A stretch of DNA of 64,000 nucleotides from assembly GCA_003427395.1 (NCBI GenBank), contig BFEA01000179.1, positions 895,047 to 959,046 of the forward strand. Direction: 5' to 3'. Made by a program: the position numbers and the translations under genes. Positions within the stretch are counted from its first letter, which is position 1. Each line of letters begins with the position of its first letter. This DNA comes from Chara braunii (Eukaryota; Streptophyta; Charophyceae; Charales; Characeae). Of the stretch, positions 55,236 through 64,000 are shown one piece after another. The notes under the pieces were generated by a model that saw nothing but the letters and a program-made list of their open reading frames with translations, was not told the DNA's origin and ran no database searches.

Positions 55236-56341
55236 CCATGGACTTCAGGATACTCTCGTGACCAGCAAGAATGGCAAAAGGCACATCTTCGTCATAGTTG
55301 ATAGGTTCACTAAGTACGCTAGACTAATTGCCATGCCGGAGACTGCCAGGACTGAACATGTCATCAAGTTATTCATGGATAACTGGGTGTGTGATATTGG
55401 ACTGCCAAAGACAATTGTTAGTGATAGAGATGTGTGATTCACAAGCGAGATGTGGAAGAAGGCCACTGAACAGATGGGCAGCCAGCTGCAGATGACTTTT
55501 GGGAATCATCCCGAAGCAAATGGGCAGGCTGAACAGATGAACCGAGTGGTGCAACATCTACTAAGGCATTACATTAAGCCCAACCAGGACGACTGGGATG
55601 AGAAATTACCTCTCATCGCCAGTCTGTACAACAATGCTGTACACAGCATCGCCGGCGTCAGTCCTAATCAACCGCATCTGGGATGGAAGCCTAGATATGC
55701 TCTAGACTTCCTCCTGCCTGAAAACCGAACTGCTTGCAACTCCTGGAACCATTGAATTTGGTGTCCAGTATTAGAAACTGTTGCAGCAGACTGTCGAACA
55801 CATCAAGAAATCTCAGGAAGCCATGATTGCATCTGAGAACAAGCGTCGCCGATAGTCCACATTTCGGGTAGGGGAACGTGTCTGGGTCAAGGCTAGTGAG
55901 TTGGGACAGGAGTTGGGCATCTCTAGGAAACTAATGCCTCAGTATTTCGGTCCCTGGGAAGTCTTAGACATTGTGGGGAGTGATTTGGATGGTCCCTCGT
56001 ACGTCATTCGTATCCCCGGTCACTTACGCACTTACCCTGTTTTTCACGCCTCCAAGCTTGCACCTTTTGCTGAGACAGCACAATTCCCATCACAGAGATC
56101 TATGCTGCCCCCAACCATGGATGGCCACGTGGACGCCATCCTGGATCACAGAGACACGCCTGTTCCCAAGCCACCTGGCAGGGGAAGACCTCCCAAACCT
56201 GCGAGGGAGTACAGAGTACATTTCAGGCATCATACTGATCCAAAGGAAGATCGATGGATTTCAAGGGAGGAACTTGTCAAGACAGCTCCTCAGATCGTGG
56301 CAGATTATGAGAAGAAACTGAAGGGGAAGGCACCACCATGA
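55236..56341 (+). pseudogene. integrase and chromodomain of element F
   Basis: Starts in the integrase core with MDF.DTLVTSKNGKR. The frame runs through SDRD, then TGA at about 55436 where C has CGT (Arg), then HPEANGQAEQMN with the catalytic glutamate. A frameshift at about 55735 and stops to about 55855 follow. The C-terminal frame (55901-56341) is intact, ending in the chromodomain-like block with GRGRPPKPAREYRVHF and EELVKTAPQIVADYE. Everything upstream of integrase is missing. Confidence 0.87.
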
Positions 56342-56374
56342 AGCATCTCAGCGGACTTTCGAAGCTAAGGGGGA

Positions 56375-57482
56375 TGGAATATGAGGAACAAGCCCTCAAG
56401 GGGCCCTATCAGACATCACATTGTTCTGGGCTAAGGCTCCCAACAAGCCAAGTGCCCGCCCTAAGTGAAGGCGGGCCTGAATATTCGTCACAAGCAAAAT
56501 TCAACATTTCTATATGTGGCTATTCAGGCTCTCGCAGCACGCCAGTTGGTTGGGCAGACACGTGAGCCTCACAATGTTGCGTCATACAGTTGGCCCAGGC
56601 CTTGACAGTTGTCCCTGGGCACACATACACAAAGCAGGGCCGATACATTGGGGAGCAGGCCTTCGGCCTTGGCAAAAGCAGTAGTGCCGACACACCTGCC
56701 TGGGAGCCCTGCACAGATGCAGCAAACAGCCCAAGTCCGGAGACTCAGGTCGTGCCTAACTGCAAAGGGGCCTAGACCCTCAACTGTAGTCTCGGGCCTG
56801 GGCGCAGGGCCTGCGACCCAACCGGACGCTACTGGAAGCTTCCAGCCAGGCCACATGCAGCATCGAGGAGGCTGCCACTTCCACAAAAGGAGTGAGGCAG
56901 CCCAGGCCAGGCATTTTGGCCAGTGCTGGCAATGCGGAAGTGCTTCTGCGCTCTCGCTTGATGCTGCGCTGCTGCCAAGGGCGTTGACGGGGCGTGTAGA
57001 GGTGAAGTGGGGCGCTGCAGGGCAACAGGGAGCAGGCGGCCATAGTCGGGCTGCTGGGCGCCAGGGGGTAATGCGGGCGATTGAGTGATCTTCAGGGAAG
57101 GAGGCGAGTGTGGGGTAATCAAGGTCTGATTCAGGGTGACAAGATGCATACCTGGTACATAAAGAGAGGTCGGCGATGGTGTTGGCCGTCATGTACATTG
57201 GTCTTCGTGAGTCGAAGTGATCCTATTGCGTGAATCAGCTGTAGGTAGGATAGTCGGGTAGAGTAGGTTGGGCGTTGAGTGTCGGACAGAGCAGAGCGAC
57301 TTTGGATACTGTGTTGGTGTGGCCCACGGGCTTGAACATTGGCTCATTACTTCATTGTATTGCTCTATATGGATGGTTTTCTCGGTGCATTTGTACTCTC
57401 TGCTTGGGACACGACTACTTGGACAACTGTGTGATTTCGCAATTTGGTTTAATGTATATCGCTCACACTCATATTCCTTGCA
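56375..57482 (+). repeat. 3' LTR of element F
   Basis: 1,108 bp from TGGAATATGAGG to ATTCCTTGCA, preceded by GAAGCTAAGGGGGA. Closest to the C LTR. It carries GGCCATAGTCGGGCTGC (57041) and an antisense donor-like ACCTGGTACAT (57150). Confidence 0.9.
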
Positions 57483-57639
57483 TATTTCTCTCTTTTCTCC
57501 TTCACTTTTTCATCGCCCTCCCCCCCCAACGTCAAAATGTTTCTGTTTTTCTTCTTTTTATCTTTCTCTTGATTTATATTTCCTCCTTTTTCCAAAAGTT
57601 CAAATTATCTTTTTTTTTTTTTTTTTTTTTTTATTTAAA

Positions 57640-57705
57640 GGTCCATGTGGTAGTAGCGGTTGGGTACTATGCCTCAGGAGGTGTCTGGTTGCAAATTCAA
57701 CCAGT
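57640..57705 (+). ncRNA. Possible tRNA-like (SINE-type) module
   Basis: After a 23-base T run comes GGTAGTAGCGGTTGGGTACT (A-box-like) and GGTTGCAAATTCAACC (B-box-like). It shares GG-TGGGTACTATG with sequence near 58822. Weak, no defined ends. Confidence 0.25.
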
Positions 57706-58745
57706 GGGGAGGTCACTTGGAAGTTCCACATTTTCGGGGGTACCTATCCATGGAGACCACACTTTTAACTTTGTTACCTTTTTACTGTCGTAAGTCAAGC
57801 CCCTACAACTGCTTGCCTAGACCTAGCCTAGCTAGACCAAGGTTCCCAAGCCCGCAATGTGTCGAGGATCTAAGTACAGACCCCCGACTGCTACCATAGA
57901 GGAACACCCTGATTACTCAGGGACGACCCGGAGCAGATTAGGCTATTTCCAACCTGCTCACATCTCACCGACCCTGGTGGCGAACCACACTTCTATGAAC
58001 GATACGACAACCACCCAACCCTTCCCAGACGAGTCCCCTACCTGGAGGAATCCCCTTGATGTGTACCCTCCTAAGCGACCTCTACAGTGGGGAATACAGA
58101 CCAGGCACCGTCACGGATGAAGCCCATCCTGTAGGCATCGTAGGAAATTAACGGGGGCCCGCCTACAGGCATCGTAAGTACATAGAACCCGTCCTTAACG
58201 ACCACTCTGTAGGAAGCATGAGAGGCGGGATCGGACCAGGACCAGGGCAAGGCATAGGCATGGGTTCAACCATCGGTATGACCCTAGATCGGGAAACACA
58301 CACGGTACCCAAGACATCTGAGGACAACCCCAGGACCCCACACGACCCCCCCTGGAACCTGGAGAGGTTCACACCCCTCATGCGGACTGACACCCTAACC
58401 TAGATCGACCCCTAACCTAAACCCCGTACTGGCCGGTATACTGGTGCAGACCCGATCATCGAACTGGAGGCCTAACTAAACCCTTGAAGCACCCCTCGTC
58501 TCAGGAACGACCCCAATCATCGGACTATCCAAGGGTTCTGACCATTCAGGACAGACGACCCTCCCCCAAATCCCACGGTAAGACTCCCTACCCCTAAGCG
58601 AAGACCCGATCATCGGGTCGAAGGTCAGAACCTTCGAACACCCCTCATCTGCGGAGTAGCCCCCTTAGTCATTGAACCACCCCAAAGGCCGACCACTCAA
58701 ACAGTCCTCCCCCAAAGCCAGCTCCCAGCATACTAACAACATGGA
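57706..58745. other. Non-coding, short C-rich repeats
   Basis: No gene recognised. Repeated words include CCTGTAGGCATCGTA/CCTACAGGCATCGTAA (58128, 58162) and GACCCGATCATCG (58449, 58606). Confidence 0.4.
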
Positions 58746-58861
58746 CCAGTCCCTTGGGCGGTGCGCAGCCAGTGTCTGTATAAACTTACCAATGCGTCGT
58801 CCCAAGGGTGGGGTGCGAATGGCTGGGTACTATGAGAGCACCGTCCGGCGGAGTGCGCGAG

Positions 58862-58940
58862 GCTGCGGGGTTTTGAACCCACACCCTCATACCACAATGC
58901 GCACTTCCAGCCGGTGTCCTAACCACTTGGACACCAGGCC
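58862..58940 (-). ncRNA. tRNA-Ser-like sequence / SINE head
   Basis: On the minus strand it starts GGCCTGGTGTCCAAGTGG and continues with TTAGGACACCGG. The perfect B box GGTTCAAAACC lies at 58869-58879. Spacing and a long variable region resemble a class II (serine-type) tRNA, but the anticodon and acceptor stems do not pair well. A pol III promoter relic of a tRNA-derived SINE is more likely than a working tRNA. Confidence 0.5.
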
Positions 58941-59029
58941 ATTATTCCCCACCTTCTTTTTTCATCTTTTGATTTATGTCAATTTTTTTTTCCCTAAAAA
59001 TTCGAATTTCTTTGTGGCACCATGCGTTG

Positions 59030-59390
59030 CCACTTGTACGCACCCTCGTACGAGTACGGATTCATACTCTTGTACTCGTACGCTACTCGTACGCTAGGGG
59101 CCCTGTACGAGTTTTTTTTTTTTTTTTTTAATAAATCTGGTATAGTTTTTATTTTTTTTCTCAAATTCTAGTAAGAATCTGAAGATGATGCTCAGCCAAA
59201 TGTTGCTTGTTTTGTGCTGTTGCATCACATAGTTTTTTTTTTCGGATTTGTTTGATGACTTTTTTTTTTTTTTTTTTTTTTTTCGTATGGGGGCGTACAA
59301 GACGTACAAGTTCCCGTACAGGTTCCCGTACAAATCCCGTACAGATATTACTTGTACGTTTCGTACGGAAAGGCCCCGTCCGTGTAGGTT
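59030..59390. mobile_element. Candidate TIR element with GTACG arrays flanking a T-rich core
   Basis: Left arm 59035-59110 and right arm 59284-59390 are built from GTACGAGTACG/CCCGTACA-like words that pair with each other. The core has poly(T) on both sides, and its middle (about 59165-59240) resembles the core of the MITE at 59781-60038. End points and target duplication not resolved. Confidence 0.4.
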
Positions 59391-59780
59391 ATGCAACGTA
59401 GGCGGCAACCCTTAAATCTGATTAGGAGTCAGTCATTCTTGCTTTCGGCACCTATTTTTTGACCCCGTGGGGGTAGCGAAATGCTGCTGAAATTTTTGAA
59501 AAATCCAACACTTAATTTCTCTTCATCTCCCCATCTACTTATTTATTTATTTATTTATTTCTTTATTTATTTATTATTTCTTTATCTATTTTCTGAAATT
59601 TAAAATTTGCGGCATTTTGAAGCTTAGTGTTCTTATCTTGGTCTCTCCTTTCCCTTGGCACATTCTTGACCCCATGGGGGGTAGGAAAATGTTATCGAAA
59701 ATTCCAAAAAAATACATTCTCTTCACATTTTGTTTGCTTATTTCTTTAATTATTTTTATTATTTATTTATTTATTTATTT

Positions 59781-60038
59781 ACTAGGCTACTAGAGTGGCC
59801 CGGGGTCACTTGCTCGGCTAGGCCAAAAAAAAAAAAAAAAAATAGTTTTAAATTTTATTTTGTATTATAAATTTGGTGCAGAATTTCGATGTGACCCTGA
59901 GGCAAAAGTTGTTCAGTTTGTTTTTCTACATAACATTGTTTTTTTCGGATTTTTTTTTTTTTTTTTTTGCTTGGACCTCCCCTGGTCCTTGCACAGGCTG
60001 GCCACCCAGGACCCGGGCGGCCCGGCTGGTAGCCTAGT
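59781..60038. mobile_element. Small MITE with perfect 10-bp TIRs in a TTTA repeat
   Basis: 258 bp with ends ACTAGGCTAC and GTAGCCTAGT, perfect inverted repeats. Both sides are TTTA repeats with the same phase (TTATTTATTT), so the target duplication length cannot be read. GC-rich arms (GGCCCGGGG, CCCGGGCGGCCCGG) flank a T-rich core with poly(A) and poly(T) runs. No coding capacity. Confidence 0.6.
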
Positions 60039-60177
60039 TTATTTATTTATTTATTTATTTTTATTTTTCTCTCGAAATTTCATTGTTTATTTATTTTTCC
60101 TTCTGCCTCCCCCCCATGCTTGCTATTTTACATCTTGATTAGGTCACCGGTACCCTACCCTAACCACTCAAACTCTG

Positions 60178-60222
60178 GTTAGGGTTTTCTTAGGGTTTTT
60201 CTAGGGTTTAGGGTTTTCCTAA
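60178..60222 (+). repeat. Telomere-like TTTAGGG cluster
   Basis: Five imperfect TAGGGTTT units, including CTAGGGTTTAGGG. This is plant-type telomeric sequence, here interstitial and short. Confidence 0.6.
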
Positions 60223-60278
60223 CCCCCCTTCTTCCCCTTTCCATTCGGGCACCCTGGACCCGAGCCACCCTTCCCCCT

Positions 60279-62400
60279 TTGCGGGCGCCCATGCTCGACT
60301 CACTAGCGCTGCCCGTCGCTTTCTACCGCGGACCCCCCCCCTACGCCCTCCGCTTACGGGGACCTCCTCTGGCCCCCTCCAGTCCGGGCCCGTCACCTCC
60401 CATGGCCGAAGGCGTGTCACAAGCCGCCGACGCGGCAACGACCTCGACACCGGGCTCCATACCCATGCTGGCGGACCAGGGCCATCAGCCCCAGGGGGAT
60501 TTGCACACCCTCCTCACCTCCCTCCTTGCGCCCTTACAGGCGCAGGTGGCGACTCTTGCCGTTGGACTGCAACAATTCCAGGACGCTGCCCGTCCTTCCT
60601 CTCCCCACTCTCTCTCTTCCCCTGGCTCCCAGTCCGGGTCCCCCGTCCTCCGACATGGTGGCCACGACGAAGCTTCCTCCTCCGCTGCCCCCGACCCGGC
60701 CATCCTGGTGACCGTCCACGCTTCTAGTGAGACGGCCGCCACAGACCAGGCCTTCCCTCACCCTACGGGCGCACCCGCCCAGATTCTGGTCACTACGGCC
60801 ACGGGACCACAACCCGCTGCCGTGGTCTCAGCTTTTCCAGGTGCCCCGCTTCTACCTCCCCTTCGCACGACCGAAGAGCCACCTGGCTCTCCCCCTTATG
60901 GGATGGTCCGCACCACTCGTGCGTCTACTTCCCCCATTCCTCCTCCTCCTACTCCTCACTCGATCTATGTCCGCCGCCTTGAGGCCGAGCTTGCCTAGAT
61001 CCGGGCCGACATCGCCCTCTTACGCCTTCAACCACCCCTACCATCACAGGTGGCCGCGCCTTCGGGCGCACCCCCTTCTTCGTCTACTCTTCCATCCATG
61101 TAGGCTCGCTTCCCCCGCCCTGCACCCCCTCCACCCCCATTCTACCTCCTTCCTACTTCCTCGGTTGTTGCGACCTCTTCTACCGCAGCTCTCTCGCAGC
61201 CTGCCGTTGTTGCCCCCACCGCTCCCCTATGCGGCCCGTGCGTATAGTCAGTTGCGCCCCCTTCCCCAGGACCTGCGCGGACTTACTCAACCGTAGCGCA
61301 AACCTCTGCTCCCCGATCTCCTCGCCGCCAAAACGGTGGTGCACCACTCGTCCGCTAGACGAACATTGCCTTGTATGACGGTATAGGGATACGTGTGTCT
61401 CGGTGGCCGCAGTCTGCCACCCGCACGCTCCAGCTCATGGGCGTCTCACCAAAGACACCTGGGTAGCTCACCTCGCAACGCGCCTACGTGGCGGTCCTTT
61501 CGACGCCTGGGAGGATTTCTACACCCACTCCCTTCGCGAGGGTCGGACCCCGACCTTCATGGATTTTCAGGCGTTCCTCGAGGATCGCTTCGGAGCCCGA
61601 CATGGCGTAACTGACGCCTTCGAGCGTGTCGTCAGTACACCCTGTCCGGCTCTGGTGGTGTTGTCGGTCTGGACCATCACATCCAGGTCTTTCAGGAGGC
61701 CCGCCTCATTTGTGATGTGGCGTTCCTCCCAGAGGCTGCCCTCATCGATCGTTTCTTGGCCAGCCTTCCTCTTGAGTACAACTCCGAGTTGTGGCGGTAT
61801 AACTTCACATCGGCCCCGTAGGCTTACGAGGCCGCCAGGGCCCATCAGTGGATGCGGGCCCGTCTTCAACGCACTTCCTCCTCCCAGCCTCAGTGTACTG
61901 GTTACGCTCCCTCCTCCTCTCACGTCACTTCCCAGCGCCGTTCCCCTTTCTATGGTAGTCCCCGTCGTTCCGCGCAGCAGGGCCGTCACTTCTCAAGCCG
62001 CTTCAACGCGCTCGAGTATGGTGAGCAGGACGCTGTTGCCCAGCTGTCGCCTGAGTGTGACCATAGCGACGACGTCAACCTCTGCGAGGTCGTCCACTAC
62101 CACCTGGAGGACTCTACTCTCCCTATAGCTGAGCGCCTCCAGCTCGCCCTCTCCACCCTCTCCCGGCACGCAACCGCTCTGGTCACGCTGGCGCGTCGGC
62201 CCCCAAGGTCCCTCAACATGACCTCCCTCAGGGCTTTGTCCCTCCTTGCGGTGTCCTTTCCGCTGAGGAGCGCGCGACCATTTTGGGCCGGCGTGGGTGT
62301 TTGCGGTGCCGCCAGGATGGGCATACCTCCTCGCGATGCCCTTACACCGCCGCCCTCGGCCGCCACTACGCTGAGCTTTCTTGCCAGCGTAGTGTTCAAT
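60279..62400 (+). pseudogene. gag of element J
   Basis: A proline/serine/alanine-rich N-terminus with LLTSLLAPLQAQVATLAVGL (60510-60565), ending in TAG at 60996. The capsid is in another frame (61403-61650, LRGGPFDAWEDFYTHSLREG). A perfect CCHC knuckle, CLRCRQDGHTSSRC, lies at 62298-62339 in a third frame. At least two frameshifts and several stops are needed to read through. The sequence is far more GC-rich than the neighbouring elements. Confidence 0.78.
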
Positions 62401-62789
62401 CCCCCTCGGCGCCTCGCATCCCCACGGCGCCTCCTAGCAATGGTGCAATGTACACCTGCGCCCTCCTCGGTAGTCGGCTTCCTGACATCTCCTTCGTGGT
62501 TTGCCCCTCTCGCTACTGGAGTTGAGGTATCGCAAGACCCGACAGAGTGTACTCAGCCCTCTGTTGCAGTACCGTCTGCGCCTCCACAGACCACCGTCTC
62601 CACTCCTACCCCTCCGCGACTACCGATGCGTCGAGCCATTCGCTCAGCCCGTTGCAGCGAGCAGCTTGCGACTCGCGAGGACGTTGTGTCCTCTCTTCTG
62701 GACTTCAGCATACTCCAGGCTCGTCAAGAGCGACTCACCCTCCATGTCGCTGCACTGCATCGCCTTCTCACCATCCTCTCTGACCCTGA

Positions 62790-63102
62790 TCGCACCCTCC
62801 CTATCATTCCAGTACGACTGGGGACCTCCACGAGGGTGTACTCAGAGCTGTGGGATTCCGGTTCTCAGGGCGACTTCATTCACCCACGTGTGGTGAAAGA
62901 AGCCCGCTTACCCACGACAGGGTCTTTGACTCCCATTGCCGTCACCCTACGGGATGATAAGACCCAACGCTTCTTCGATCAGACGGTCACCGACCTCCCT
63001 TTCTTTCTCACTCTGGAGCCGACTGATCGTCCCCGGGCGTCTCGTCGTCACCGCTCCTCTGCACATTTCGATGTGATAGAGACGGGGTACAATTTCATCT
63101 AG
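62790..63102 (+). pseudogene. protease of element J
   Basis: The active-site region ELWDSGSQGDFIHP has Asp at 62854. It continues to FFLTLEPTD and a TAG at 63100. The protease frame is open from 61852 but overlaps gag in a different phase. Confidence 0.75.
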
Positions 63103-63389
63103 GTACTCCGTGGTCTCGTAGGTTTCGTAGCACCGAGGTCGATTGGGCGACCAACACTCTCGTTCTCAAAACGAAGTGTGGACAGACGTATCGCGTACCT
63201 TTCATAGGTACCACTGCGACACCACGCCCCAATCCTCCTCCCCCGGAACCTTCCGCGCCCACACCATCTCCTACTATCACCGTCACCTCGCCTCGGCAGT
63301 TCGCTCACTTCATCTGACAGGACGACGTCACCTTCTTTACGGTGAACGTTACAGATCTCTTGCACTATGATCCACCCTGTCCCGACGTC

Positions 63390-64000
63390 GAGCTCATCTC
63401 TCTGGAGCCAGATCCTCCTTCTATCTCCTTGGATCCCATCTCTACTTCCCTCCCTCCGTCGTCCGTCGAGTCCACCCCGTCGTCGCGCGCTGATGCTGAC
63501 GCTGAGGAACTCGCACGCTATACGGTTGACCTGGAGCCCGCAGTTCGTGACGTCATTCGAGAGTACCACGACGTTTTCCCATCGTCGTTCTCGTACGTCG
63601 GCATCACATCGATGCGCGACGTCGAGCATTCCATCCAACTTATGCCTGACTATCGTGTTCACCACCAGGCACCCTACAGACTCCCGATCCCCGAGGCCAC
63701 CGAACTCGAGCGCCAGCTTGAGGAGCTCCTGAGACTGGGTTTCATTAAACCCAACAACTCCCCGTGGGGTGCACCCGTACTCTTTGCTCACAAAGCGGAT
63801 GAAACTCTCCGTCTCTGCATCGATTATTGCGGGCTCAATCGCTACACGGTTAAGAACAACTACCCCATGCCTCATTCCGACGAGTTGTTCGACTGCCTAG
63901 CAAGCAACCACTTCTTTACGAAGATTGATCTTCGTAGCGGTTACCATCGCATCCGCGTCGCTGCAGAGGACCAACCGAAGACTGCCTTTCGGTCGCGCTT
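63390..64000 (+). pseudogene. reverse transcriptase of element J, 5' part
   Basis: One open frame to the end of the window (in phase with GAG at 63504): [11 protein letters not shown], then [51 protein letters not shown] (usual YRG is YCG), [16 protein letters not shown] with the first catalytic aspartate, and KTAFRSR. The YLDD region lies outside. No stop over about 500 bases, so it may be the best-preserved part of J. Confidence 0.85.

Larger units (their letters stand above)
55236..57482 (+). mobile_element. Ty3/gypsy chromovirus F, 3' portion only
   Basis: Integrase to 3' LTR of a C-family element, fused head-on to the minus-strand H at 55231-55236. Confidence 0.85.
60279..64000 (+). mobile_element. 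Ty3/gypsy chromovirus J, continues past window
   Basis: Gag, protease and RT of a lineage different from A-G, probably the one that includes H. No LTR or primer site was recognised upstream. Confidence 0.8.

Noticed and set aside
57268-57793. 166-172 codon hydrophobic frames spanning the F LTR end
   Set aside because: They run across the LTR boundary and a poly(T) tract; no known family.
59035-59400. 8-bp duplication for the GTACG element
   Set aside because: Candidate ends CGTTGC/GCAACG have different flanks, so no duplication could be shown.
1-64000. CRISPR arrays, bacterial operons, rRNA genes
   Set aside because: No regularly spaced direct repeats with unique spacers, no ribosome-binding-site-led gene clusters, and no conserved rRNA segments were seen. 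The tandem repeats present are minisatellites and microsatellites.

Overview
The window looks like nuclear DNA of a large, repeat-rich eukaryotic genome of the green-plant lineage; a charophyte alga such as Chara is my best guess. The reasons are Ty3/gypsy chromodomain retrotransposons primed from a site complementary to initiator Met-tRNA, an ADA2-type SWIRM exon, a TTTAGGG-like stretch near 60,180-60,222, long CT/GA microsatellites and CpG-type decay. The species call is inference. No bacterial operons, CRISPR arrays or rRNA genes are visible.

Layout. 1-1776: an LTR-like stretch and an AT-rich array. 1777-10849: complete but decayed chromovirus A (+) with two LTRs, primer site, gag, pol and a 4-5 bp target duplication, inserted in the AT-rich array that resumes at 10850-11325. 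11390-19806: chromovirus B (-), whose pol is split by a 1,534 bp hAT-like element (12491-14024) with an 8 bp target duplication. 19995-28789: chromovirus C (+), whose 5' LTR remnant holds a second element of the same hAT-like family (20038-21313) and a 90 bp assembly gap. 28790-31095: the only host-gene island, with a RING-finger-like exon cut off by the LTR of C and the terminal exon of an ADA2-like gene, both on the minus strand. 31096-34392: chromovirus E (-). 35241-36235: an isolated LTR. 37043-40707: chromovirus D (-). About 40707-46475: element I (+), a gag-protease-chromodomain deletion derivative that carries a 623 bp TTAA-flanked palindrome-rich MITE. 46956-51730: chromovirus G (-). 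53290-55231: element H (-), from a different chromovirus lineage, interrupted by an E-type LTR. 55236-57482: 3' half of F (+). 57483-60250: tRNA-like modules, small TIR elements and T-rich DNA. 60279-64000: element J (+), gag to RT, running off the window.

Nothing here forms a working cellular pathway. The pol proteins once served one process: protease matures Gag-Pol, RT/RNase H copies the RNA, integrase with its C-terminal chromodomain inserts the DNA. Every copy has stops, frameshifts, deletions or lost catalytic residues. The least damaged reading frame is the 603-codon protease-RT frame of B. The most novel material is the small non-autonomous DNA transposons and a shared set of LTR/PPT motifs; no transposase gene for any of them lies in the window.
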